A stretch of DNA of 19,166 nt from Chromera velia. Lineage: Eukaryota; Sar; Chromeraceae. The position numbers and the translations under genes were made by a program. Positions 8,868 to 18,894 of this stretch are shown piece after piece (the stretch's first letter is position 1; each line of letters opens with the position of its first letter). The stretch covers positions 52,501 to 71,666 of the forward strand of contig JAHBMJ010005264.1 in NCBI GenBank assembly GCA_018398765.1, written 5' to 3'. The notes beneath the pieces are model-generated. The model was not told where the DNA came from. It saw only the letters and a list, made by a program, of their open reading frames with translations, and did no database searches.

Positions 8868-10331
8868 TACGTCACTTACGGCCTCTCATAAGTAACAGGC
8901 ACTGCTACAACGCACACACTCTAGCTGACTCTAAGCAACGAGGAAAAAAGAAGGAGACAGAAGTAAGAAGGGAGTAAAGGCAGGACAAGCTTATTGAATG
9001 ACAAGCAGTAGAAACGACTGACCAGGTCCTTCATGCCGTCTCCCACCGTCTCCTCATTCGGTCGTAAACCTGAAACACCGCCCAGGATGCAAATCGTTCT
9101 GCACGTACCAGGAGAAGCTTACGAGGTCTTTTAGACAACAAGAGTTGGGAAGCAATCAAAGAAGATAAAAGGGGGAAGCAGGAGAAAAACCTTGCTATCT
9201 GAAGGGATTAGCACAGACTGAGTGACTAACCTATGTGACTGACCTTCAAATGAGAACCGTCTATCTCCGTCTCAAAGCAACGCGTACACAATTGCTGCAG
9301 AAAGACCATATGAAGGGAAAGAGAAGTAAAGAAAGGAAAAGAAAAGAAGCGTGAACTTCCAAGAATGACCTCGCAAAGACAAAGACAATCTGCGGCACAC
9401 TTGTAAAGGCCGCACAGCGCCGGAAACTGAACCTGTGCTAAGTTACACACCCAATCAGACATTGGAGACTCTTTCAATAGAGAGTTCTCAAAAGAGCAAG
9501 CAAACAGATTGGAACCCAGTGAATGTTCAACTACCACCAAATAACTAAAAAAAATAAAACCGCTAAAAATGCTAACTAACAAACAGATGAGAGAGAGGAA
9601 GTCATTACTCTTCTCACCCAAAGAATAAAAGACAAAGAGAAAGGAAAGACTAACAAAGCTTATCGTCGACCGAAAAGACTCAGGAAGACACAAGACCCAA
9701 CCATGCAACATCAGATCTGTAAACAAAGAAGACAGAAGAAAAAGAAATAAAAAACAGTTAGGGCCCCAGGCCGTGACTAGGAATACCGACCCTGTGTGAG
9801 CGAGCCCCAAAGGGACAAAGCCCCGACGTGGAGTACTCGCTAGGGCAAGTGCAAAAGCCCTTGCACCGATGGATTAGAGGGCAGCCCCCTCTCTTCCCAG
9901 CTATCCGTCCCTCTCTAAAATGGATAGGGTGCCCTCAGAAATACGTACGCAAAAGAAAACATACCCACGTACACATAAAAGAGGGGTCGGTAGCTAAACT
10001 ACATCGAGATCCTTGTCGAGAAGGCTCAGTTAAGGCTCAGTTAAGCTGAGGCCTTAACTAAAATATACAGTTGAAAAAGTAATAACAGGGACTCGGCCGG
10101 GCAGTTAGGGTCGCGGGCCCTAGACTCACCCTTAAAGAAAAATAAACATAGAGGAAGCAACCAGGAAACAAAAAAAGATTACGAAGCAAATTTAATTTTA
10201 CACAAATGATGCCAGCTGCATGTATATTATATTAATCGGTCTGTCATGTGCCTACCACGTGTCTGCTCATATCTGCCAACTATTTTTAAAGTCGTAAACT
10301 ACGACAAAAGGAGAAGTAGAAGTACTAATGC
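8868..10331. other. Purine-rich DNA, no recognised gene
   Basis: The plus strand is strongly A/G-rich. A minus-strand open frame at 9226-9810 (194 codons) is dominated by Leu/Phe/Ser/Cys, as expected from reading the complement. Its only structured-looking part, SDWVCNLAQVQFPALCGLYK, matches nothing I know, so I do not call it a gene. It may be 5' LINE or other retroelement sequence. About 10140-10330 is AT-rich. Confidence 0.35.
10029..10058. repeat. Near-perfect hairpin with adjacent 11-12 bp tandem repeat
   Basis: The 30-bp stretch begins gttaaggctcag and ends gctgaggccttaac around a ttaa centre, so GTTAAGGC pairs with GCCTTAAC and TCAG with CTGA. An extra copy of aaggctcagtt lies directly to the left at 10021. 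No run of T follows it, and its role is unknown. Confidence 0.7.
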
Positions 10332-11116
10332 TTGCTGACTTGTGGGCTGGCCACCTGTGACCAGCAAACGAAGGGAAAATGCAAGGACCACAGCAATACC
10401 ACTTACAAGCACCGGGGCGACCTACGAGCCAACGGACCATTCCAACAGAAGAACGCCCAGATGATTAAGGACAAAGCAAGACGAGGCGCATACCCAGAAG
10501 ACCCAGCACACAGAGAGACCGACAACGCGCCCGTGGCGACGTTGCTGAACGAACGGGGAAGGCGCCCCAGACCAAGCAGGAGAAACCCGGGAGATCACCC
10601 GCAAGTAAAAACGCAAGACCCCAGACAAACAAGTCATCAGGGCCATCTGCACGAAACAGGAAAGGATGGGATGTGAAGACACACTCAGACGGCTTGGATA
10701 AAACTCACCTCTACAAGAAGGAGAACCGATCAGACTCAAAGACGGACCAGTCGATCAGCTTGAGCCTCCTGCTTCCGGAAAAAGAACAGCAGCCTCTCAC
10801 GAGAAGCTGGTTACCAAGAAGCGCTTCGAAAGAGACGAGTTGAAGAGGCGACACGGATCCTGATGACTTGAGCTGTCGTATCTGGAACGCACTGACCCAT
10901 ATGGGAGGAGCAGAGACCCGACCACACCAACGCATCCTGTACGAGCACCTGAGATGGAAGACTACGGAAGACCGACAGGCACATAGTCTTCAAGTGGAAG
11001 ACTATGCGACTATCACAGGACAGGGAGTTGCGAACAGCGCCCACGTAGGTCGCCGCGCGGAAGTTAAAGCAATAGAAAAGCACCATCATGTACTTTCTCA
11101 TATAAGGCGGAAATAA
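10332..11116 (+). other. Two unassigned basic open frames, doubtful
   Basis: Frame 10332-10676 encodes 114 residues rich in Arg, Pro, Gln and His, with a Cys/His cluster at its start (TCGLATCDQQTKGKCKDH) that is not a standard zinc knuckle. Frame 10868-11116 encodes 82 residues (RIWNALTHMGGAE, RAEVKAIEKHHH). No family is recognised. Stops and frame changes lie between them. Codon choice is not distinctive, and the purine-rich plus strand keeps several frames open by chance. They could be remains of a retroelement ORF1, but that is a guess. Confidence 0.2.
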
Positions 11117-11349
11117 GGTGCCACTTCGCAGAAGGAGATGGCCGAGATGGTGCTCACTGCTATGCACTGCTCAGTCTGATACCTCATGATCCCAGCTAGG
11201 GATCCACGGGTCCGACTATGCAGGCGATGCCCCAGATCTCACGCAGAGACAGAAGCACTGCAGAAAAGCTAAATTTGCGCTATGCGTGCGTCAGATGGGT
11301 TTGTATACCCCCTGCAGCTAGGCTTTTTTCCCGGGGAAGGGGGGGTTTT

Positions 11350-11784
11350 GTGGCTTTTCCCGTAAGGGGGGAGGGGGGATTGGCGTGATCGCCTGGTTGG
11401 CTCAGTGGCTAGCCATTATGCAGTTCTCATGCTTTTCGGAGCCGTTCGTAAGCTTACTTATGTCAAATCAGCTAGCTGCATGTGCATGCATGTTCACGTC
11501 TATACCTGCTCGTAATTAAGAAATCTAACGTAAGCAAGCTTGCGAACAGCCCTGGAAAGCAAGAAAAATGAGAACTGTACGATTGACGCACACCGGCCAG
11601 TCGACGGCGCAGGCAGTCACGCCGACTCCCCCCCTTCCCCCGCGGGAAAAGCCGTAGAACTCTCNCGGCGCTACTATACGCAGCAATTAATGCAGCACCA
11701 CGGCCGGCGTGCGTCAATCGTGCAGTTCTCATTTTTCTTGCTTTCCGGGGCCGTTCGCAGGGGCCGTTCGCAAGCTTGCTTGCG
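11350..11784. mobile_element. Composite fold-back / MITE-like inverted-repeat element
   Basis: Three related arms are visible. Arm B (11531-11598) is the near-perfect inverse complement of arm C (11702-11784). They share gcaagcttgcgaac, ggaaagcaagaaaaatgaga and gattgacgcac...ccggcc. Arm C carries an extra 13-bp duplication (gggccgttcgca twice). Arm A (about 11350-11465) is a more diverged inverse copy of 11531-11650, sharing ggcttttcccg, a G-run, ggcgtga..gcctg, tgcagttctcat and gccgttcg.aagctta. The B-C loop is about 100 bp and contains the only N in the window (11665), consistent with an assembly problem at a foldable sequence. No transposase is present. Short atgcatgcatg palindromes flank the element on both sides. 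Confidence 0.75.
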
Positions 11785-12037
11785 CCAGATGCATGCATGC
11801 GTGGGCTGGGGTATTTCTGTTTTGTAAGTGCCCCCCGCTTCGCTTTCCGGGGCCACGAGGAGCTTCACCCAGCTGCTGAATATTGCTCAATCACGCCATT
11901 TCACGCCACAGATGGCCACAGCATACTGAGCATAGACGTACGGTACGGTACATTCCTGTAATACAGCCACCGAGACCAGCAAGCCGTTCGTGTGTTCTAT
12001 GTACAGAGCTGGTTAGTGCTGGTCTCACGTCTCCACC

Positions 12038-12406
12038 TCACACATAAGCTCGCGAAGCTTCCTGGTTTGTGTGTTGTGAAAGGCTAAAGTGTTTTGTGTC
12101 CACCTTCGCACGACCCACAGAGAGCCATGTCTTCCTTTGTTTCACTTGATCCCGACTTCGGCTGGATGAGGAAGTGCGGCTGTTTCTGGAGCTTTCGCGA
12201 CGCCTTCCTCGAGGACCTCTACTCACACATAAGCTCGCGAAGCTTCCTGGTTTGTGTGTTGTGAAGCCTAAAGTGTTTTGTGTCCACCTTCGCACGACCC
12301 ACAGAGAGCCATGTCTTCCTTTGTTTCACTTGATCCCGACTTCGGCTGCGTGAGGAAGTGCGGCTGTTTCTGGAGCTTTCGCGACGCCTTCCTCGAGGAC
12401 CTCTAC
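12038..12406 (+). repeat. Tandem duplication (185 + 184 bp) of the 5' end of the PAS receptor gene
   Basis: Copy 1 is 12038-12222 and copy 2 is 12223-12406. They differ by one 1-bp indel (gaaaggct versus gaagcct) and about three substitutions, including the codons for Gly-Trp-Met versus Gly-Cys-Val. Each copy holds the same presumed 5' untranslated segment, an ATG and the first 32 codons. The duplication ends at ctctac in both copies. High identity points to a recent event, or to a local assembly error. Confidence 0.93.
12127..12264 (+). CDS. 45-codon upstream ORF, decoy copy of the receptor N-terminus
   Basis: The ATG of duplication copy 1 opens a frame identical to the receptor N-terminus for 32 codons except Cys-Val to Trp-Met (MSSFVSLDPDFGWMRKCGCF). 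It then reads out of the repeat into the 5' leader of copy 2 and stops at TGA 12262-12264. It is in a different frame from the main ATG at 12311. If transcription starts upstream of copy 1, this uORF would be met first and could reduce translation of the receptor. If transcription starts within copy 2, it is irrelevant. Whether it is translated is unknown. Confidence 0.4.
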   Translation: MSSFVSLDPDFGWMRKCGCFWSFRDAFLEDLYSHISSRSFLVCVL

Positions 12407-15400
12407 CGCCGCCGTATGGCCATCTTGCTGACCGACGACTTCAGCAGGATCGCGACTGTCTCCGCCATTATCTGCGCAGTCCTCGCGATTGTCGTTGGGG
12501 AGGAGAGCCTCTATTCTACAGAGAAATTTTGCTTGCGTGTGTTCCTGCTTTTTCTCATCATCGTACAGAATCTCGGGCTGATTGTCTTTTTCTACTTCAA
12601 CAGGCGACCTCGCCAAACAAAGGAGACCTTTCTGACAGACCAGAAGAGACACCAGCTGGGCACTGACACAGACCCCAACGATGACCTGTCCGCCAAGTTA
12701 GTCCCTCCACGTGTGTACGTCTTCCCGGTCTGGCTCATGACCCTCTTCGCTCTATGGATCATCACGGTCTTCGCCATCACCCTCCCTCCCATATACGACA
12801 TCTGGTTTCCTCACCCCCACGCACACGGCCACTTTCACCATCATCCCCACCATGATGACGAACACGCCCACGAACCCCACGACCACCACCACCAGCCCGA
12901 CCCTCACGTGTCAGATGCAGATTGGAAAAACAGCTTCTTTCACAGAGGACACACCTCCAGATTCTTCTACATCTTGAACGACCTGGGTAACCTGTACGCC
13001 TTCCGACATCACGTCACTGCGACTGTTGTCATCCAGGTTTACACCGCAGTGATCTTTTTGGTCGTGGAGATTGTCGGTCACAGCCTGTACCTCGGAGACA
13101 AGCTGGCCGTGGCTGTTCTGGTCATCTCCTTAGCCTTTTCCTGTCTCGGAATTCTCGCCTCGTTTGTTCTGACGGAACAGTCGCGAGTCAACGTGTCCCA
13201 CTTAGTCCAGTGCTTCCAGCACCAGAGGGAGGCACAGAGCGAGTCCCGACAAGTCATAGAAGCAGTCCAATGCTTCGGGTGTGCCACGCTTGTTTTTGAG
13301 GGTCCGGTTTCGAGTTTTCAGGAGACGGCACTTCTCGGAGAGGGGAAAGCAAATCATCACCGCCCCTCTGACGCCAAGCAAAGCAGAGATGTTTGCAGAG
13401 ACAGAGACGAAACCCTGAGGGAGGCCACGGCAGCTCCCCCCCTCAAACCCATGCCACCGGCCGTTGCCCGTTGCACACGGGTGAGTCGAAAGACTTCCGA
13501 GTGTGCGGGTGTGGCGGTGGAAAAGTTGGAGTCGGGGGGTCTTTTGGCCCTCGTAGAGCAGGGAGCGGGACCTGCAGACAAAGCAGCCTTGGCAAGAGTG
13601 TGCTCGGACTCTCTGGAGGCTTTAGCCTCAGAGTTGAAGCTTCGTTGTGATGGGTATGGTGAGGGGGCGGGCGGTGAGGGAGAGGGAGAGGGGAGCGGGT
13701 GGGAAGGAATGGGGAGGGGGGCGCTGGAGGCGGGTGCAGGTTTTCGGCGTTGGTTGTTCCGCCTGTTTGCTTCACGCCAGAAAGGGACGATGTGGTCTGT
13801 TTGGGAAAATACGGAGAGAGAAAGGAAGAGGGAAGAAGCCTACGGGGGGCGAGATGTGAGCAGCCTTTCAGGGAGGAAGACTGACGTTGAGAGTGGGGGG
13901 ACGGGAGGGGAGAGTCAGCCTAGGAGAGAGACGGAGAACCCTTTTTCGCTTTTTGGGTCCTCCGTGGCTTCTGAGCCCATCAAAATGGTATCCGATCCGG
14001 ACAGATTTTTCGAAGTCACGGCAGCATGCCGTCTACAGCAGAGGTCAGGTGAGGTGGGGTGTCGAAGCCAAATGGGTTCCCCCCAGCTGTTTCCGTCTCT
14101 GGAGCAAAGGGGGGGGGAGAACAGAGAACTGCCAGGACTGGTGGAGACGGGCGGGGTTTGCGTGATTCTGACTTTCAGGGACGTTACCAGCAGGTCCGAC
14201 CTTGACTTTGCTTTTTCTCTCTTTCCTTGTGCTGCTTGTGTTCGATTTGCATTGAGCCGATCCCCCGTTGGTCTTTCGTGCCGTACTGCCTTTCCTTTTG
14301 TTTCGCTTCCTTTCGTTCATCGGTTCCTTCCGTTCAACGATCGTTTTTCTTCTGCCTTCTTTCCTTCCATTAGTTGCCGTTTCTTCTTCCTGGGCTGTGT
14401 GCTTTCCGGTAAAATCTTTTTGATCAAGCCGCTATCTTGGCGCTTTCCCTTCGTCTCCGTCCTTCCCGCTTATCTTTCTCTCCTAGCCCGTCCCTTCTTT
14501 GCAGCCTCTGCAGCCTTCACAGCCGCTTTTGCCTTTCAAGCTCGGTCTTCTTTTGATTTCCGTCGGGCCCTCATTTCCCTCCGTCTGCATTTTGTTTTTC
14601 GCTCCTTGCAAGCGGAACCAGTACCTGTATGCTGTTCGCATTTTTTTTTCTTTCTTTCTTTCTTTGGGTCTTTTCTTTCCTCATCAGTTTTTTCCTTTGC
14701 TTCACTGCTTTTTCTTTCTCCCTGTCTTTCTCCCTGTGGCAGAGTGAGGGAGGCACAGCGGGCGTGGGCGCTGTTGGAGAACTTCGCGGGGATGCTGAGT
14801 ACTGCCGCGTGGCAGGCAGAGGGAGAAGGGGACTGCGCCCCCCCACCGGGGCCCTCTGGTCCCCTTCCCCTTCCCACCGCCTCTTCCGCCCACAACAGCG
14901 GCAGAGGGAGAGGGAGCGGCGGCTGCGTCCCGGCCCTCACCAGCAGCAGTCCCTCAGATGAGAGGGGAGGGGGGGAGGGCGAAGAAAGAAAATGTGTCAG
15001 CGTGGGGGGAAGTGATTGGAGAGAGAAAACCGAGGGGTGCAGACTCTCCGACCCGAGTGGGAGCAGTTGCGGCCAGCGAAGTGAAAACGAGAGTCAGCGA
15101 AGCTCCCCTTTTTCGAGTGGGGAGCAGCGCACCTCCTCCTCGCATTTTTGTACGCAATCGGATTCCGACAGCGGCTCCGAAACTTCAGGTTCTCCAGGAG
15201 ACGCACAGGTAGAGATAGAGGCAGAGACAGAGAGCCAAGAAAGAGACATAGAGATGGGTTTCCGTTCACAGCCTGCAGCAGCAGATCACTGCAACACCCT
15301 GACAGTGTCCCTCTCTCACCCCCAAGTTGCCCCCCATCGCAGGGCCCAAAATGATCGCATCAGCTGCTCACACCAATTTCCGAATACTGCCCCTGCGCGC

Positions 15401-17163
15401 AGCCCCCCTGCCGGGGATCCTTTGAAATCATGTGGAGCATCAGGGCTGCGTGTAGACAGACAGCTTGAGGGAGGAGAAACTGAGGGGGCCTCTCGTGCTG
15501 TCAGATTCAGGGCTGTGTATCAGTCTAAAGTCATTCAGGCTCTCACTGGACGAAAGCTGATTGAGGGGAATGGGGGGGGCAGTTGGGGTGACGCCGTTGC
15601 GGGTGTAGGCCCACACACACCCCTCCATCATCATACGACACAAGCAGGAGGGGAGCTCGGCAAAGAAGAAGCAGAGTGCGAGCCTCTCCCTCTTCCTCTT
15701 TCGGTAGGGCAGAAAATCGACTCCACAAGCTGTTTTGTGCCTGAGCCCGCTACCGCTCTTGACAGACTGCAGGGTATCTTGGACGGGGAAGGGGGGGGGG
15801 CAGGACCAGCGCGTCCTCCCCAGCACCCTCCTTCTGTATCTGTTTGTCAGGGGGGGGGAGGGGCCGAGGAGGGAGAGACGCATCGGCAGGGTACCAGTGT
15901 AATCCGGATGAAAGAAACAGAAACATCTCCTCAGATTTGTGGGGGGGATGCGAAGCGCGGGGGAGGTGGTATGAGTTCTGTGAAGCTTCCACCGTCTCCT
16001 GCTACAGGTCGACGACGCATCGCTCCCTCTTGCTTGTGGTCGGTGGTGGAGAGCAACGTGGAAAGCGATGAAGAGAAGGAAGGCGAGAGGGGTGGAGGGA
16101 GTGACGGGAGGTTGGGTGGGGTCATTGCTGCGATGGAGGAAGAAAAGAGAGTTGGGGTGGGGGGCAAAAGAGAAAGAGGGGAAGGAGATACTGCCGCACC
16201 GTCTAATGTGCCGGGAGGTGACAGTTGCCTTCCCCCTCCTCAGACCAATCCCCTCCTCTCCCCCAATGACGGCCTCCCACAGCACTCCCAAGTCACCCAG
16301 AGCCCCCCAACCAGTCCGGACACCCCCGACACTCTTAACTGTCTCCGCCCACCCGCCAGAAGTCCTGTTGCTTCTGCGAATGTCCTCTGGACAGAGTTTG
16401 TCGCCCCCCCCTACAAGGATCAGGTAGAGGAGGCAATTGAGAGCTGTCTGAGGACTGGGGCGCCTTTTGCGCTCCGACTGATGATTGAGAGACCTGACGG
16501 GCAGCTCAGATGGTCAGCCAGCCAGCCTAAGTGTGAACCTTTTTATTGCAGAAGGGTAGGCGGGGCTGATGAGAGTTCTTTGCAACGAAGTCATTCATGC
16601 CCTCCAGACAGACCCTTCATTGGTTCTTTTATGTTCTGTTTTTTTCGTCGTCTTTCGCGCCTTGGCTGTCTTTGGCGGTTTTGCCTCTAGCGCCGGCTCC
16701 GTCGACTGCAGGAAAAATGCGTGTGTGTGTGTGTGTGGAAGAAAACTCCTGTTGGTTGGTGAATTTCTGTCTCCAGGTTTGAGTGTGGGGGGAAGCGCGT
16801 TTTCCGTTCGGTGCTTACAGGCCGTCCGGCATCTTTCAAGGGAGAAAAGGAGAGTGAGTGGTCTTCCTGTCGTGTCCCTGGGCTCACAAACGGTAGTGAC
16901 GAGAGAGAAGCCACGGGCAGGGAAGACACGCACTCCCCTTGCACTGTCTTGAAGGAAAGTTCAACTACTGAAGACACAGGGACAGGCAGTGGAGGTCCTT
17001 TTTCTTCCTCTTCTGCCGCTGCCTCGGTCTTGGGCTTTTTGAGAGACGTGACCGAAGAAGAAAACGCCCGCAGACGCACCGAGTGGCTCCTCGGGCGGTC
17101 ACAGCAGACACTTGACGCGGTCTTCCAGGTGGTTGGGTGGGGGGGTGGGGAACTGAAAGAGAA

Positions 17164-17194
<31 letters not shown>

Positions 17195-18648
17195 GGCAGG
17201 CAGGCAGACAAACAGACAGACAGACAGTTTGTGTTTTTTGTGTCTGCCTGCATATGTTTGTCCTCTCCTGTCGTTCCTCTTTTACTGGAGCTTCGACGAT
17301 CGCCCCCTCCGTCTTTTCGACTGCTTGTAAGGATCCATGCGTAAGCACGTCTTCGGCATACACCCCTTCACCCGCTGCATGTGATGCACTCAATTCGCTT
17401 CCTGCCTGCCTACAGGGGTCCATCCGTGCCCACTTCCAGGAGATGGTCGTCATCGAGGCCTCTCTGCTCTTCGGTCTCTGGACGGGGAGAATTCTTGACG
17501 ATGCACCTCTGACGTCAGTCTTGCGAACAAAGGACGCAGAGGATCTCCGGTCGGCTGTGTTCTCTGCCTGTAGCTCTGTCGTTTGGTTCCCCTCACGGGT
17601 CCACCTGCACACACCGTGGGATCGTTTTCCGAAAACAACAAGAAGAGGCAATTCTGCTGTGCCTTTCAGACCTCCCCCCCACGCCCCACTGGCGTCTCCT
17701 GTCCCAGCACAAACAAACACATTATCCGGCTGGGGACAGTGGCAAGCCCCCCCTCCGTCTCCTTCCCCGTGTCCGGAGAGACTGCTCGGGAATACCCCCG
17801 AAGGAGATGGACGCAGCAGCTCTGCCGCCAGCGTGCACACGGGGGGCATCTCCAGGAGAGGTGTCCGTCAGCCGCCCGGACCTCCGTCACACCAGTCGCA
17901 TGTGGGCCTCCTTGCAGACAGCCTCGCCCACTCTCAGGCTGGAGCTCTGGCCAGCGTGGTTGCTGTCATCGACGATGCAGACCCCGCATGTGCCACTCTG
18001 AACTTTTTCGGCCTCTCCCCTGCAGATGTCCCGACTGTCCCTCTTCCAAAAAGACTTCTGACAGGAAGTCAGACAAGCAACAGGGGCGGTGTGGCAAGAC
18101 AAGGCATCCAGCGTTCCCCTGCCGCTGCGGCCTCGTTGTTGGTGCCTAAGGGGAAGGAGACGGATAGCAACCGCATGCCCACTTCCTGTCCCCCCTCCCG
18201 TCCCCCCTGCAGGACCGGACAGACCCCCTTAGCCCTGGGGGGGGCAGAGCAGCCCCGGTCATCTGCAGGCGCTCTTGAGATCTCAGACAACAGGCTCAGA
18301 GACAAAAAAGGGGGAGTGTGCTTCCCCCCTCCGCAACGGAATGTGGCTGGGGGTGTGTCTGAGCAGGGAGAGGAAAGGAACCCGAGGACAAATGCAAAAG
18401 CAAAAGTGCCCACGTGCCCCCCTCCCGGGCGTGCCCCGGTTCGTGGGGGTCTGGAGACGGTAGCAGGGAGGTGTGGGGGGGATGAGAATGAGGACACACA
18501 ATTGTTTGGAGTTGTCGGCTCACCTCACCAGAAGAACCGTTCGGGCAGAGAAGAGGAAGAGGAAGAGCCACCGGTGGGTGTGAACGTGGGAGGGGAGCCA
18601 CCCCCCGCATCCCACACAAAGGTTGATGATTGTGATTCTTCAAGTTGA
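12311..18648 (+). CDS. Multi-TM, His-rich-loop PAS/PAC sensor protein (four predicted exons)
   Basis: Predicted join: 12311-14193, 14743-16512, 16777-17128, 17416-18648; about 1745 residues, stop TGA. The start is the first in-frame ATG, supported by its conservation in the duplicated 5' end. Residues 46-66, 75-96, 137-160, 238-257 and 264-287 are predicted membrane helices. Residues 167-199 form a loop with 16 His. PAS1 (about 313-627) has RQVIEAVQCFGCATLVFE, DPDRFFEVTAACRL and ILTFRDVTS. PAS2 (about 632-1310) has ALLENFAGML, WTEFVAPPYKDQVEEAIESC, RPDGQLRW|FECGGKRVF and GFLRDVTEEE. PAS3 (from about 1322) has LDAVFQ|GSIRAHFQEMV and WTGRILDDAPLTSVL. PAS folds bind ligands or cofactors and relay signals; membrane location suggests an environmental or metal sensor. 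Each PAS is split by long Ser/Gly/Pro/Glu-rich insertions, up to about 525 residues in PAS2. No output domain is seen. Exon 4 after about residue 1400 is low-complexity, and its end is the least certain. Confidence 0.8.
12806..12910 (+). other. His-rich loop coding segment of the PAS receptor
   Basis: Between the third and fourth membrane helices, residues 167-199 contain 16 His in 33 positions, in patterns such as HPHAHGHFHHHPHH and HDHHHQPDPH, mixed with Asp and Glu. Such loops are typical of ZIP and CDF zinc transporters and other divalent-metal proteins. The rest of this protein has no transporter signature that I can see, so metal sensing or buffering is inference. Confidence 0.8.
14194..14742 (+). 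other. Intron 1 of the PAS receptor gene (in-phase, stop-free)
   Basis: The donor is AG|GTCCGA and the acceptor is tccctgtggcag|AG, preceded by several hundred bases of T/C-rich sequence with a (TTTC)n run at 14641-14665. Removal joins FRDVTSR to VREAQRAWALLENF, a textbook PAC-to-next-PAS linker, in frame. The intron is 549 nt (a multiple of three) and has no stop in the frame, so retained transcripts would still encode protein with a hydrophobic Phe/Ser/Leu-rich insert. Confidence 0.75.
16513..16776 (+). other. Intron 2 of the PAS receptor gene
   Basis: The donor is ATG|GTCAGC and the acceptor is tctgtctccag|G. Splicing rebuilds a Trp codon and gives DGQLRW-FECGGKRVF, the expected PAC strand. 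The intron is 264 nt, contains an in-frame TAG (16688-16690), a T-rich tract and a (GT)n run at 16721-16737. An alternative donor at 16556 (AGG|GTAGGC) looks stronger by sequence but gives no good in-frame join. Confidence 0.65.
17129..17415 (+). other. Intron 3 of the PAS receptor gene
   Basis: The donor is TTCCAG|GTGGTT and the acceptor is cctgcctgcctacag|GGG. Splicing changes frame and joins LLGRSQQTLDAVFQ to GSIRAHFQEMVVIEAS, continuing the third PAS. The intron is 287 nt and contains a (CAGA)n microsatellite at 17164-17227. Confidence 0.7.
17164..17227. repeat. (CAGA)n / (CAGG)n microsatellite within intron 3
   Basis: About 16 tetranucleotide units of caga, with a short cagg block and one aaca interruption. 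It lies entirely within the predicted intron, so length changes should not alter the protein. Confidence 0.95.
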
Positions 18649-18854
18649 ATTTAATAAGCGAGGAAGTCTCGCAGCTGCACATGCAGGCTGTCAGGTCTCC
18701 CTGCCTCCCTCCCTTTTTTTCCTTCTGTACCTGACAGCTCTCCTTGCAGGGGGGGTGGGAGGGACTCTATGCATGTGTGTGCGTGTGCATGTGCTGTGTT
18801 GGTCGGTCTTCAAGGAAAGATGGGGGCCGACTTCATTTCTTTTTTTCCTTCAAA

Positions 18855-18894
<40 letters not shown>

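Noticed and set aside
9226-9810. 194-codon minus-strand open frame
   Set aside because: Its Phe/Leu/Ser/Cys-rich composition is what the complement of A/G-rich DNA gives, and it has no recognisable motif.
12278-12310. Upstream extension of the PAS receptor by 11 codons
   Set aside because: It begins at TTG, not ATG, and lies in sequence that is a 5' leader in the duplicated copy. The ATG at 12311 is preferred.
15440-16291. 283-codon minus-strand open frame opposite exon 2
   Set aside because: Shadow of the G-rich coding strand, with Pro/Ser/Leu-rich low complexity. The plus strand has PAS motifs and splice sites.
16687-17849. Long minus-strand frames with Cys/Leu/Ser/Val repeats
   Set aside because: The periodic peptide is the translated (CAGA)n microsatellite of intron 3; the rest is antisense to PAS exons.
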